Of a stretch of DNA of 64,000 nucleotides, positions 39,501 to 48,200 are shown one piece after another; position 1 is the stretch's first letter; the number at the start of each line of letters is the position of its first letter. The stretch is from Baylisascaris procyonis (taxonomy: Eukaryota; Nematoda; Chromadorea; Rhabditida; Ascarididae): the NCBI GenBank assembly GCA_037389465.1, contig JAZARR010000197.1, forward strand, positions 2,528,501 through 2,592,500, read 5' to 3'. Position numbers and translations under genes: made by a program. A model generated the notes under the pieces. It did no database searches, had not been told where the DNA came from, and worked only from the letters and a program-made list of their open reading frames with translations.

Positions 39501-42500
39501 TTTATTGTTTGCGTTCTTATCTTGCTTACAAAAATTGTAGACTTTTTGGATTGCCTTTGCATTAGAGTGAAGTTTTAAGATAGAGCGATGGGTTAGCTCT
39601 GAAGAAGGAGCCTGTCTGTCAATTTCGGTTCAGTAGTACCAAATATTGGGATGGTAAGGTGAGGTTCAGATATTTGAGAAATAAAGCGAGAACATTTATC
39701 TCATTGTGATGGTGACTCGCGCTTGACCAATATTGTTAGTATCAGTGACTGAGACCCGATATATGGGCGTATCTGCATACTTTGATTTGCTCTTAGTTTT
39801 ATTTATTCTCTCGTAATTTATGTGTAGATATTCCTGTGATATGGCACTTATTCGGAAGGAATTCAATGAGGGTTTTGAATTTTAGACGACCACATTCACA
39901 TCGGCGAATGCCAAATGGAGACTCAGAACAGAGGCAATTGGCTCAGCAAATGGACAACAATGAAGAGGAGTTCACTGAAGAAGGTGCTATCAGCGATTCG
40001 GTGATGACGAAAGGTAGTGCGGCAGCGATGAAGGAACGTAAGAAAAGTCTCATGACCAGGCTCATACCTGGAAGGAACGCTCCTATGGGTACCTGAATAT
40101 TTACATATTGGGCATATCCGTTATTCACAAATTCATGGGCTTGTCACATGGGTAGTAAGTATTGTTTCTGCATTACTAGCAAATTCTTGGTATTTTTTCA
40201 ATAAGAGATCTTAATGAGTCAAATACCTTGCAAAGGCATAGGTGTTATAAATGACGAATGAATTGTAATGTTTACTGAGGGGAGGCGAATGAGATATAAT
40301 ATAGAACATGCTTTTGCACTAGAAAGTTCAATTCATAGCTTCCCTCATATGACAAGAAACTTTTATGCTGTACAATTTTTTTTTGGTTATTGAGTATAAT
40401 AAATTGAAATAGTTCTCTAATTCAGATCACAAAAGGACGGGATTTGCAAGGTCCGAAGAAGTGGGTGTTCCCGAAGGTCTTTCAATACCATCGGATCGCT
40501 TCCAGGGTTCATTCACGAAACAGACCTCCAAGGAGTCAACTGACTCCTCGCATAGTGATAAGTCAGTTTACTGCCGCATTTCATTTCCATCCATTTATTT
40601 TACTATCTCTTTTCATATCCGGAGGATTCGCCTTTGAAGTAGATGATGAACGAGGCGGGGAGGGGGTGCGAGTGAGGTAATATTAGGTAGTATTTTATGG
40701 TATATCTGGATTAACTGTATCTCTGCTGAGGTTCAACAATATTTTTGCTTGCCAATAATGTTTTCGGAGGTGCGTTTTTCATACAAATAATGCACTCTTG
40801 TGAAATTGCTTATAGTTGCTTTTATTTCGAATATTTTAGTAAATATAATCGGTTTATATGTTTTAGCAAATTGAATGATGAATAATCGAATAAATTGAGA
40901 AATGGAAAATTTTCGCCGTATTTTTGATTAGTTGATGAAGTAATTCTCTATTTTATTTATTTAATTCTCCCACCATATGTTATTTACTGATTCGTTCCTA
41001 ATAATATCGTATTTATAACCAATCGATGATATTCACTAATTTTTAAAGTTGTTGAGCACCTCATAGATGTGCATTGTATACGGCTATAGGGTGAGGTGAT
41101 ATAACGAAATTTCGTGCTCATGATGTAGGACGACGTGCCATTTTTTGTGAGGAGTTATTGAGCTATATTTTATAAGTTTGCTTGATTAAATTGCTGATAG
41201 CAGCTAAGTTCATCTTTCTTTAATCCAGGTATACCTGTTGTACAGTTTCAGCTGGGGGCCGATCCTATCAGAGGGACCTTTGGGAACGTTCGTCGATAAC
41301 CTCGGTCCGGGTCAGGTAAGCGATCCCATACTGGCAAGCATTTTGGGATTCTTGCATGGAAATGAACGTCTGCTTTGAATGATTCTAAATTAAAATTGAA
41401 ATAATGTGAAAAAATATACGGGAAAACTTTCGATGTTTTAGCGTGAATCACATTCAATAAACTTTTCATCATCCTAACGCTTCAGTTATTTTATTTTTTT
41501 TTTTTTTAAAGCAAAAAAAAAATCCTGCTCAGCAGTTGAGTTCTTTGCTGCCATTCTGCACTATTTACTAAAGTCAAACGCAATTCCTCCCCCTCATCTC
41601 CTTTCCCTGCCCCATGACCCCGCAATTGTGATTCGGAACTCGAATCATGCATCGATCTTTTTAAAGGAATTTAGTTCGTAAGTTCCGAATATTTGAAATA
41701 TTTGGGTCATTCTCTTTTATTGGAGAGATAAGTTGCAGTTGTATGTTTGGCATGGTCTAGGTATCCTGATGAATCTATTGTGATGATTGAGGTGGTGTCC
41801 AGTTATTATTTTCATACAATTTTGATACTGATTACTGTGTAGTCGGTCGTAAATAGGCTCCGACTAGACTTCTTGGCTCCTTCCTATCGAGCCATTCCGG
41901 CCAGCATTCTTATTGGGACGACGAAGGTGGAGTAACTCCCCCTCGTCAGCATTCTAGTGGCAGGAGACGAGCCTAAGCCTCTAGCCCTCGTGCGATCTAA
42001 CCACTTGTCCTAGGCAAAAGCGGGAGCGATATCGAGGGACATTTATCCGTAATTAATTAAAGTTAATTTCGATTAAAGTTAATTTCTGAATAAGCAAAAT
42101 TACAAATCAAATACGATTGAAGGATGGCACTAATGGGGACATACTTTTGATGCAACACGTCAAACAGCAATACCCAAGCAGGTCGATGCTGTAGGAAATC
42201 GTCTGGTACGATATAGTCATTGTCAGTGGCAAGGGTGAGCAGAGATGGTCCCGGAATGTGCGACGACTAGGTAGAACGGGATAAAATTTTTTAGGCGACT
42301 GAAGTTTTTAGGCTAAATTCAGCATGAAAGTTACTCTCCACCTTGACTTTTTTCTTGGCCACCACTACCTGATGCTAATCGATGATGTTCTATTGTTCTC
42401 TAATTTGAGGTAGTTGGACGACAGGTTCTTGCCAGTCCAGTGCTTGGTGAAATTCAAGTGGGTATTGCTGCTGGAAGGACGGGCATTGACGTCGAAATTA

Positions 42501-43368
42501 TTCGTGCAAAGAATCTGGTTGTCAAACCTGGCGTTAAAATTAATCCAGGTAATTTTTATATTTCATGCAGTATATTCTGTTTCGTAAGAGTTCTTCAGCA
42601 TTTAAAACAGTTTTGTTCAAGTTGGGGCATTTAGCGAATTCGATCAGGTTGTCTAAGATTTATAGAAGCGCCTCGCCTAGATCTTTCAAATTGGAATATT
42701 ATTTTTAATTCTGGAAAAAATTCCTTTAAAAATTTTCAAAATATTTCACTAAAGGATTTTGCGGAAATATTCTCACGATGTGAGTGCTTGCGTTGTTCTC
42801 GAATAATGGTGTGAACTCGATCCATCTAAATTTCAGCGCCGTATGTGAAGGTCTATTTACTAGAAGGCAAACAGTGCATTGCGAAGGCGAAAACAAACAC
42901 AGTACGGAAAACAACGGCGCCACTCTTCCAACAGCATCTTGTTTTCTCGGAATCACCGCGAAAGAAAATGCTTCAGGTATCACAACTTATCTATATATTA
43001 TCTGGCTGGTATTTTCGTTCTGAATAATGCAGTATGTCAAAGTGCACAGATGATAAGTGGAATATGTAGTCAAGTGATAAGCGATCAAGGCTTATCTATA
43101 AGTTTAAACGAGGCTTTCAAATGCATTCCCATAGTTGATATTGGATTGAATCGTTTCCAATGTGATGTTGTTGTAGGTGACCGTTTTGGGAGATTATGGA
43201 CGCATGGAACGTAAGTCGTTTATGGGAGTGGCACAGATACGACTTGACGACTTGGAGCTTGCTCCGGAGCCATTAATTGGCTGGTATAAGCTGTACCATA
43301 GCTCGAGCCTAGCAGGCACTGCTCCTGTTCGTAAGGACAGCGAATCGAGTCTTGTCGAGATGAGGTGA
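18816..43368 (+). CDS. unc-10: RIM family active-zone protein (unc-10 orthologue), 26 exons, 5' incomplete
   Basis: RIM (Rab3-interacting molecule) is a presynaptic scaffold. It binds Rab3, Unc13, Ca2+ channels, RIM-BP and ELKS, and promotes vesicle docking and priming. The exons listed separately give about 1,009 residues in order: Ser/Arg-rich linker; PDZ (about 157-263, starting [17 protein letters not shown], with GLKVVGG as carboxylate loop); linker; C2A (about 355-490); a long basic, Tyr-rich linker with a RIM-BP SH3 motif RNLPSAP; a [15 protein letters not shown] segment; C2B (about 854-1,000); stop. Phases agree at every junction except 37,978 to about 38,502. C. elegans UNC-10 is roughly 1,560 residues, so the N-terminal Rab-binding zinc finger and more are missing; they probably lie left of the satellite. 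A short isoform starting here is an alternative. Confidence 0.93.
20150..20465. other. GC-rich island inside a RIM intron
   Basis: About 315 bp of near-balanced base composition with G- and C-runs (GCCCCCAAGCCCGG, GGCGGGGGAGCGAGG, GCGTCCCCCACTG, GGGCTGGGGGAATCCC), flanked by AT-rich DNA on both sides. No open frame or RNA-gene structure was recognised. It could be a transposon remnant or an intronic regulatory element. Confidence 0.4.
21007..21228 (-). mobile_element. Possible non-LTR retrotransposon remnant (reverse-transcriptase tail)
   Basis: Minus-strand frame of 73 codons containing [17 protein letters not shown] near its end, followed after an in-frame stop by KNRNPTS-like residues. 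The pattern Arg-x-Val/Ile-x-x-Trp-Asp/Asn-x-Ile/Leu-Pro-x-x-Leu followed by Phe-Lys-Asn is common at the C-terminus of LINE-type reverse transcriptases. No catalytic YADD-type motif or other part of an element is visible nearby. A short scrap at best, and possibly chance. Confidence 0.3.
21301..21383 (+). CDS. unc-10: unc-10 exon: pre-PDZ linker
   Basis: Acceptor TATATTTTAG, donor AAG|GTAATT. Phase 0 in, phase 2 out; reads [18 protein letters not shown] then NRMKKSRLA. It joins [15 protein letters not shown] upstream and [12 protein letters not shown] downstream with no frame break. That two-sided fit is the main evidence. Confidence 0.75.
21960..22069 (+). CDS. unc-10: unc-10 exon: acidic Ser-rich linker
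   Basis: Acceptor TGTCTGCAG, donor AAG|GTTCGT. Reads [18 protein letters not shown] and ends NSEK plus one base (phase 1). Ser/Asp/Glu-rich stretches of this type look like casein-kinase-2 targets (inference). Confidence 0.78.
23148..23248 (+). repeat. 25-bp repeat, 4 copies in a dimeric pattern
   Basis: Units of ATAAAGCTTTAAGCGGCAGG plus TTTGC alternate with ATAAAGCTTTAAGCGCCAAG plus TTTGC. Copies 1 and 3 share GCGGCAGG; copies 2 and 4 share GCGCCAAG. The true period is therefore a 50-bp dimer, which was duplicated once. Confidence 0.85.
23890..24023. repeat. ATAA / AT / TTTA compound simple repeat
   Basis: An (AAAT)n tract is followed by (AT)n and then (TTTA)n. The whole forms a near-perfect inverted repeat of about 130 bp centred near 23,935, able to fold as a hairpin or cruciform. 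Confidence 0.9.
24398..24451 (+). CDS. unc-10: unc-10 exon: pre-PDZ segment
   Basis: Acceptor TTTTTTTCAG, donor AAG|GTAAGC. Two bases complete Asp, then [17 protein letters not shown], ending in phase 1. Only this frame is compatible with both neighbours. It is a 54-nt exon, a multiple of three, bounded by phase-1 introns, so it could be skipped without a frame change. Confidence 0.8.
24474..24517. repeat. (TA)n microsatellite
   Basis: About 20 TA units directly after a splice donor (24,452). It lies within the intron following the 54-nt exon. Confidence 0.95.
26837..26961 (+). CDS. unc-10: unc-10 exon: linker leading into PDZ
   Basis: Acceptor GAATTTCAG, donor TCG|GTATGTG. Two bases complete Gly, then 41 codons containing [18 protein letters not shown] and ending [14 protein letters not shown] in phase 0. 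The next exon continues straight into HPVTWQPS. Confidence 0.88.
27059..27148. repeat. T-rich (TTTAT/TTTA)n simple repeat
   Basis: Low-complexity run of TTTAT and TTTA units ending in a poly-T stretch, inside a RIM intron. Confidence 0.85.
27603..27704 (+). CDS. unc-10: unc-10 exon: PDZ, N-terminal part
   Basis: Acceptor AAATTTTTCAG, donor AAG|GTAAAT, 34 codons, phase 0 at both ends. It begins [17 protein letters not shown] and ends GGDLGLK. The first strand of the PDZ and the start of its carboxylate-binding loop are typical of RIM rather than other PDZ families. Confidence 0.95.
27705..28918. other. unc-10 intron splitting the PDZ domain
   Basis: 1.2-kb intron. Two open frames (28,230-28,478 and 28,551-28,748) are present, but neither has exon-like splice signals or recognisable protein features. 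Nothing else seen. Confidence 0.6.
28919..29018 (+). CDS. unc-10: unc-10 exon: PDZ, middle part
   Basis: Acceptor AGTCTGTAG, donor GCAG|GTATCC. Reads [16 protein letters not shown] then [17 protein letters not shown] plus one base. Together with the preceding GLK it forms the GLKVVGG loop of the PDZ, followed by the GxLGAFIxxVxxGSxAD core. Confidence 0.95.
29480..29603 (+). CDS. unc-10: unc-10 exon: PDZ, C-terminal part
   Basis: Acceptor CTTATTTAAG, donor CAG|GTTTCT. Reads [17 protein letters not shown] then [19 protein letters not shown] and VSRSA, ending in phase 2. GDEVLEWNG and the QVELIVSR strand are hallmark C-terminal PDZ features of RIM. In RIM this domain binds ELKS and the C-terminus of presynaptic Ca2+ channels. 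Confidence 0.95.
30522..30589 (+). CDS. unc-10: unc-10 exon: post-PDZ linker
   Basis: Acceptor TATTTGCAG, donor CAAG|GTGAAT. Reads (S)[15 protein letters not shown] then NPSTFAQ plus one base. It is needed to carry phase 2 of the PDZ exon to the phase-1 entry of the next exon; without it the next exon would hit a stop. Confidence 0.88.
31222..31377 (+). CDS. unc-10: unc-10 exon: linker between PDZ and C2A
   Basis: Acceptor TTAATTTTAG, donor ACAG|GTAATT. Reads [16 protein letters not shown] then [17 protein letters not shown] and ends KASMPFYST plus one base. Only the frame set by the preceding 68-nt exon is open. Confidence 0.88.
32143..32219 (+). CDS. unc-10: unc-10 exon: linker, start of C2A
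   Basis: Acceptor TCTTTTTCAG, donor GAG|GTGAAA. Reads [16 protein letters not shown] then KGQIFGRIE, phase 0 out. The final GQIFGRIE is the first C2A strand and continues as [14 protein letters not shown] in the next exon. Confidence 0.9.
32703..32833 (+). CDS. unc-10: unc-10 exon: C2A, part 1
   Basis: Acceptor TGTTTTGCAG, donor GAAG|GTTTCT. Reads [19 protein letters not shown], then [19 protein letters not shown], then LLPDR plus two bases. The C2 loop-1 pattern [14 protein letters not shown] is that of RIM C2A. The second calcium Asp is replaced by Asn (RNPYVK instead of SDPYVK), in line with RIM C2 domains not binding calcium. Confidence 0.95.
33224..33338 (+). CDS. unc-10: unc-10 exon: C2A, part 2
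   Basis: Acceptor CATATTTCAG, donor GAG|GTGAAT. Reads [19 protein letters not shown] then [19 protein letters not shown] and E. It matches the DRSEKSRR ... PIWNE.F.Y segment of RIM C2A, with polybasic strand residues KSRR. Confidence 0.95.
34166..34306 (+). CDS. unc-10: unc-10 exon: C2A, part 3
   Basis: Acceptor TATTGTTAG, donor GCG|GTAAGT, 47 codons, phase 0 at both ends. Reads [19 protein letters not shown], then [19 protein letters not shown] and a Glu-rich end. Loop 3 reads [11 protein letters not shown] where a calcium-binding C2 has an Asp before the Phe, so this position is lost. LDDEP.FY.L closes the domain as in other RIMs. Confidence 0.95.
34674..34770 (+). CDS. unc-10: unc-10 exon: basic Tyr-rich linker after C2A
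   Basis: Acceptor ATGGTTGCAG, donor CTTG|GTATAA. Reads [16 protein letters not shown] then [16 protein letters not shown] plus one base. RLRQRR continues the end of C2A (ENPLRA-RLRQRR). Confidence 0.88.
34771..35698. other. unc-10 intron, nothing further seen
   Basis: 0.9 kb of AT-rich intron with no recognised exon, repeat or RNA gene. Confidence 0.6.
35699..35763 (+). CDS. unc-10: unc-10 exon: Gly/Tyr/Pro-rich linker
   Basis: Acceptor TTAACTTGTAG, donor CAG|GTTGGT. Reads [16 protein letters not shown] then VPGPRQ, phase 0 out. It carries the correct phase from the preceding exon. Confidence 0.8.
35764..37131. other. unc-10 intron, nothing further seen
   Basis: 1.4-kb intron. A slightly GC-richer patch at 36,655-36,800 was checked for a tRNA and does not fold as one. 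AT-rich TATTCGTT direct repeats lie near 36,366-36,424. Confidence 0.55.
37132..37326 (+). CDS. unc-10: unc-10 exon: long basic linker
   Basis: Acceptor TAACTTTAG (or TTAGCAG three bases later, the same phase), donor AGG|GTTTTT. 65 codons including [36 protein letters not shown] and [12 protein letters not shown]. Tandem NAG acceptors would add or drop one Gln. Confidence 0.88.
37937..37978 (+). CDS. unc-10: unc-10 exon: 42-nt micro-exon
   Basis: Acceptor AGCTTGCAG, donor GAG|GTTTGT. 14 codons [14 protein letters not shown], phase 0 at both ends, so it could be included or skipped without a frame change. The join to the following exon is not resolved. Confidence 0.7.
38502..38612 (+). CDS. 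unc-10: unc-10 exon: RIM-BP-binding motif
   Basis: Open frame [20 protein letters not shown] then [16 protein letters not shown] plus one base, donor CAAG|GTTGGA. RNLPSAP fits R-x-L-P-x-x-P, the ligand for RIM-BP SH3 domains, and sits between C2A and C2B as in other RIMs. The start is uncertain. Acceptor TTTTTTGAAG gives a phase-1 entry that does not fit the preceding phase-0 donor; GCGGAG at 38,514-38,515 would give phase 0 starting MSASRVYS. A missed micro-exon is the third option. Confidence 0.75.
38613..39336. other. unc-10 intron, nothing further seen
   Basis: 0.7-kb AT-rich intron without recognised exon or repeat. Confidence 0.6.
39337..39499 (+). CDS. unc-10: unc-10 exon: polyGln-containing linker
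   Basis: Acceptor TTAATTTAG, donor CGAG|GTTTAT. Reads [19 protein letters not shown] then [20 protein letters not shown], ending HSAHSASS plus two bases. Six glutamines encoded by CAA/CAG may be length-variable. Confidence 0.88.
39886..40088 (+). CDS. unc-10: unc-10 exon: conserved [12 protein letters not shown] segment
   Basis: Acceptor TTGAATTTTAG, donor ATGG|GTACCT. Reads [18 protein letters not shown], an acidic patch [16 protein letters not shown], and [17 protein letters not shown]. The last segment upstream of C2B is strongly typical of invertebrate RIM. Confidence 0.93.
40426..40561 (+). CDS. unc-10: unc-10 exon: pre-C2B segment
   Basis: Acceptor TCTAATTCAG. Reads [19 protein letters not shown] then [19 protein letters not shown] and [23 protein letters not shown] is conserved in RIM. 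The donor chosen, AA|GTCAGT, is the one that lets the next exon read [12 protein letters not shown]; it is weaker than the others in this gene, so the 3' end may be off by a few bases. Confidence 0.85.
41252..41315 (+). CDS. unc-10: unc-10 exon: start of the C2B region
   Basis: Acceptor CAGTTTCAG, donor CAG|GTAAGC. Reads [20 protein letters not shown] then Q. The [13 protein letters not shown] signature immediately precedes [15 protein letters not shown] in RIM C2B. Confidence 0.92.
41316..42409. other. unc-10 intron with a second GC-rich patch
   Basis: 1.1-kb intron. Position 41,855-42,030 is clearly GC-richer than its surroundings (TTCCGGCCAGC, GACGAAGGTGG, AACTCCCCCTCG, GGAGACGAGCC) without an open frame; possibly a transposon remnant. 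Poly-T and poly-A runs lie at 41,490-41,522. Confidence 0.45.
42410..42548 (+). CDS. unc-10: unc-10 exon: C2B, part 1
   Basis: Acceptor TAATTTGAG, donor CCAG|GTAATT. Reads [19 protein letters not shown], then [19 protein letters not shown] and KPGVKINP plus one base. [12 protein letters not shown] is C2B loop 1 of RIM, with no Asp at the calcium positions. Confidence 0.95.
42837..42976 (+). CDS. unc-10: unc-10 exon: C2B, part 2
   Basis: Acceptor AAATTTCAG, donor CAG|GTATCA. Reads [19 protein letters not shown], then [18 protein letters not shown] and [10 protein letters not shown]. It contains the C2B polybasic strand (KAKTNTVRK) implicated in phosphoinositide binding in RIM. Confidence 0.95.
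43177..43368 (+). CDS. unc-10: unc-10 last exon: C2B, part 3 and stop
   Basis: Acceptor TTGTTGTAG; open to TGA at 43,366. Reads [38 protein letters not shown] and [16 protein letters not shown], ending [21 protein letters not shown] replaces the Asp-rich calcium loop 3 of ordinary C2 domains. GWYKLY..SSL is the conserved end of RIM proteins. Confidence 0.96.
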   Translation: MTVLGDYGRMERKSFMGVAQIRLDDLELAPEPLIGWYKLYHSSSLAGTAPVRKDSESSLVEMR

Positions 43369-43600
43369 CACTGCACGACGAACAGTTAGTGTGCCAGACG
43401 ATGTGTGAACCAACCGTTCGGGCACATCTGAATGCGGGTTGCGATGAGCGATGCGTTGCGTCATCTAAAGTTGATACTTGGGCCAAACAACACCAAATAT
43501 AGTGCTGCATCAGTGGTGTTGATTGTTGTGACGGTCTTGAACCGTTATGATTCGCTTTGAAGAGGGCGTATTGCGAGAATAAATGCCGTTAATAATCTTC
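43369..43600 (+). terminator. unc-10 3' UTR and poly(A) signal
   Basis: AATAAA at 43,578-43,583, about 210 bp after the stop codon and followed by an A/T-rich stretch. It is the first canonical polyadenylation signal downstream. Cleavage is expected near 43,600. Confidence 0.6.
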
Positions 43601-45171
43601 AAAAATTTAGGCCATTTGGTAGTTTTTCTAGTAATTTCCTTTGTGAAACTGAATGGAAATTTTTTTCTTAAGATTAGATTGGAGACTATTTTACGCGACA
43701 GGGCACCTCATCACTACTGAAATAACAATTTTTGTTTAAGAAAACATATGACGATTTTTGAAGAGAAATTTCACCTTTTGATTTTATATGTGATTATATA
43801 AAATTGAAATTTATGTAAAATTTAAATCTGCGTAATCCAGTTGTTTTTTTTTTGCCAATTGATTTCTTTGATTGTCTTAAATAGAGCGCAAATTTTGTTG
43901 GATCTTATTTCCATCATCCGCATCCCATCCCCTCTCCCATCGTCCAGGTTTTTATCAGCTACCTTCCATGGAAGCAATTTTTTCACTTCATAAACGATTT
44001 CTTCGTTTCTTTGCATTAATTTATTGACTTTTTTCTATCGTTATCTTTGTATATTTTTATTGTTCGAGATTTTCTGATAGCGTTTTTCTATTCGTCTCTT
44101 CTCTCATTTCCTAGCATTACTTTAATCATTTTATCATAGGTCATTCTCGTCAAATATATCGCAATTTTAGAAGTTATATTTCAAACTATATCACCTTCGG
44201 GAGGGTAAAATATGCAGGTGATTTTACTGCTGATAAACCAAAGATTGTTAAACGAGGTTCATGAGACTTCTTTGGGTGGAAAATGTAGCCGATGGTTCAT
44301 TCTCGTCCTCCTCCTCCACTTCCTTCTTGTCCCATATAGAAACTTTTTCATTGATTGTAATTTCCTAGTAGTAGACAACTATTCTAGTCCCTTATTTATA
44401 TAAAACGCTCTGTGCATGCGGCTTTTTAAAAAAGTTTTTTATGAGTCACCTGCTAGAGAAGTTCATATGTGAGGTAGAACGAGACGAATTATGGCATGGG
44501 GTGTTGAGACGCTTTAGTTAATGAACGGTGATTGGGTTTTGAAACGACAACTTCAATTCAGTAGATATCCGTTCCTTGTAGATTCGAATATCCCGTATCC
44601 CACTTAAGTAGTTCTTGAAGTGTCCAAAGTTAATGGAAGAGGGAGAGTGGCGGAAATTCACCGATGGAAATATACGAGATCACTAGTGATTTAAAAACTG
44701 ACTCCGAAAATTCCGATTTTATCTAGGCAATAGAGTTGCTATCTTTGGGGGTGACTAAATATTTCTTTTTTTTTGAAGAGAGCTGTTAAATGGTTGTTGA
44801 AGTGAAAGAGACAAGGATCAAGGAGGATCAGAATGGAGGAGAGTAAGGGGAAAAAGAGAGAATAGAACATAATGGTTTCGATGATTTGGAGACGGAGTCT
44901 ACGACGATTAAACCAATCGGTCGGAGTTTGGCTGTTTATGATTTGCATTTTTGCACAAGTCTGTTAAGCAGCTCTGATTTACAGAGATAAAAGAGGCAGA
45001 TAAGGGGAGGGGATGGAAGGGAAACTAAATGCAACTGCACTCGAGTTGCTGAAGTGGTCTGCAAACAGTGAGGCTTAGCTATCTCACCTTGCATCGGCAC
45101 GTTACTGATGTCGTGCTTGATTAAGTTGCAGATATTTGCACCACGCTTCAGTTGCAGGTATTACACGCCTC

Positions 45172-45203
45172 AAACACCAGGTATCACAACACACCTGATG
45201 TTT
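45172..45203. other. Short imperfect hairpin
   Basis: AAACACCAGGT (45,172-45,182) faces ACCTGATGTTT (45,193-45,203) across a 10-base loop, with one mismatched pair. It sits in a locally GC-richer part of the intergenic region. No function can be assigned. Confidence 0.4.
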
Positions 45204-48200
45204 AGAGTTCACGTCACGTACATGTAGAGGAGGTAAAACTTACCCACTTCAGTTTTTGAGTTTCGTTACCACTGTAAAGCTACGCTGACAAGGTGATGGG
45301 ATTGAAATTATATGACTATAACCCCTTTTTGGCAGATTTCATTAAAAAAATTTTTCACCAACATCAAGCCTTAAGCAGTGGAATTTAGACTTATGAAGCG
45401 TGCAGTGAAGGATTTACTTTAGCTATAGTAAAGGCTAATGTGTTGCGAGTAAGGGAATGAAGAGCTTGGTTATTGGTGGCAAAACATCCTTTTTACTAGT
45501 TCTTATGCGATAGTATCGCGAAACGATCGGAGTCTGCAGAAGTACCGAGGAGAGGTTTTATGTTATATAGGAATCTGCAATTGAAGAGGTGCACATTTCA
45601 GTAAAAAATCGAAACCCATCACAACAAGAGTTATATTTGGATTCTAGATCCAGATATTCTCTATAACAAGTTGTATTGATGACAGTAATAAGTATTAAAT
45701 AATTTTAGTGCGCGAACTGTTGAGTTGAATATTTTGTATTGACTAAATTCGCCTAATTCGCTAAAAAAAAAGAATTTTTTTTTTTAATTTTATATTTTCG
45801 CTCGCGTTTCTCTCTAAGCTCATTTCTGCGTTTTTTTTTCTTTGTTTCTCTTCGTTTGTTGACGATAATTTCCTGTGCAATAATGTCTTTGCATTCCGAT
45901 GTAAATTAATCGTTGTTCTTTTTTTTTTATTTTTTTTTCATTTTTTTTTAATCCTTCTCGATGAATAATATATGCAATTCTAGTTGTTCATTAATTTAAT
46001 CTCTAGCTTTCTTTTTTTTCCAACTTATTAAAATTTTCTATCTAATCGCTTTCGAGTCGTTTTCTGATATTTTGCATCTATTGATTGAACGTTCGCTTAG
46101 TATCTCTAATTTTTATCTACCCGTTGTAATGCTTTCATTATTATTGCTTTAGTCTTCTTTTTTTTTTTTAAATCTAAAAGATAAGCAAACACATTTCGAA
46201 GCATTCATTATTTTCAAGCTTTTCAACGTTCCGATTCCGGAAATCAATTCCGGACTTTGTGAAGAATTTTTTAAATTCAAAGAAAGGAAGACGGCTTCGA
46301 AAGGGAAATTATTCGGCATTGTCTAGTTCTGAGCCCATATTTGTTGCACTCTTGTATGCGATGCTTTAATGGTTCTTTGAGATTAAATGCAAATATATGA
46401 GATAAATAAATGTTTATTCTCCTTTTGTTGTGTTTTTAATCGCTTAAATGGAAGAATCCTTTTGTTATCTCCAAAGGTTGGAAGGCTATTGACTAAGAGA
46501 TAACGACAATATCCATTGATGCTTTATTGTTGCTCGTCTGATTATGATTTATTTTCGATCTATAATTGCTTTTGATCTATAATATATGATAAACGTAATG
46601 ATTATGAAAGGAAATAGTTGAATTATTACGTTAAAAGTTGAATACATTTCAATGTTTAAAAGCAGTGAATGGGGGAATGTTTAATGCAAACTCTTGCAAA
46701 CTGTTGCGATTCGTACAACTTCCCACGGGAAGGGATGGGTGATGGGTTAAGTAATCTATTTAGTGTTATCCTGACATCTCTTTGGTTGATTTTATCGTAG
46801 AAAATCATCGTGATGCAAAAATTTTGGTAGAGAATATTTAATACTAGCAGGAACACATTTCAAATTATCGTACTAAAAAGGGTATTTTAAAGTTTTATGA
46901 GCTATCGAGTGAGGTATAAATTTAGGGAGAAATTTTACCCCTGAATTTGTTTCCATTTATTGGCTTTTAGTGGGCATCTTTTAGGAAGAAAATAGATTCG
47001 AAATTATTCACTAAAATTTTAATCATTTCTTTGCATATAAATCACTTCCTGAGGGGATAATATTCAAATTCGGGATTACTTTGATCGTTAACGAGAGTGG
47101 AATATGTGTCATGAATAAGGATTCTGCTCTGAATGATATCTATTCGTCTAGAAATAATGCAAAAAAGATAATGTCAAAGAATTGTTTAGCTTAGTTTCGA
47201 GACATCATTAACGCAACACAATGGAATAGTAAGATGGTGCATTTTTCATATATCAATTTCACTTTATTTATTTGCGTACACCGCAAATTGAAAATACCAT
47301 TGTTATTGTCACAAATGGAAATAAGCTTAAAGAAGCCGTTTTATTTCGGCTATTTAGATTTAAAAAAATTACTCTATATTTTATATTTCCCTCATAGTAT
47401 ATGGTTCTCTTTCTGGTTTTTCATTCAATTAGCAATATAACATTTCATCTGCATCGTTATCGTTATATGCTGAGCCCATTTTTCTGGAGTGTATCTTCTA
47501 ATTTGGAGAGGTAACTTTTATAGTGAAACAGTTAGTAACCAATAATGCGTTATATTTTTTCCTTTACCTTCTAAACTAAGAATGTTCGGCGTTTCATTGT
47601 GAAGAAGATCGTCCATATACAATCCAAATTTTCCAATCATCGAATCAATTTTAGTAGTCTTTAAATATAATCCATTTAATTTCGTGTAATATTCGTTGTA
47701 TTTCTTGTTTTATTTTTATTTTTATTTTTTTAAAGAATTTATGGGGATCGCAGCTGAAATCAGCACTTAGTAAAAACGCATGAAGGATGTAAGTGAAGCA
47801 TGTCGAATTGTTCATAAGAAGGTATATTGGGCTTAGCCTTCAATATTTATAACGATAGTGTTTTCTTTGCTGATGTCGATTTGGGATGTGAATTGGAGTG
47901 GTGTTCGTTTCTAGTTCGATAGTCTCACAAGTTGACCTTTTCTTTGTTCGATTTTTTGAACTCTATCATCGTATTTTTCATTAAAAATCATAACACATAA
48001 AAACAACGTTCTACCTTATTCGATGTGTTGCATATAGCTGCATAATGTCGATATTCTCATTTTTGCATTTGTGACCATAATATTTTATTTACTCGTTCAT
48101 TCCTTCTATTGCAAGGAGAATCTCTCTTGACTAGAATATATGAAACGAATATATTTGAAATTTCAATGAGTTTCAATTTGCACTAGTCAAATTCGTTGTT

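Noticed and set aside
43220..43510. 96-codon minus-strand frame over the last RIM exon
   Set aside because: Shadow of the C2B coding exon; the plus-strand reading is clearly the real one.
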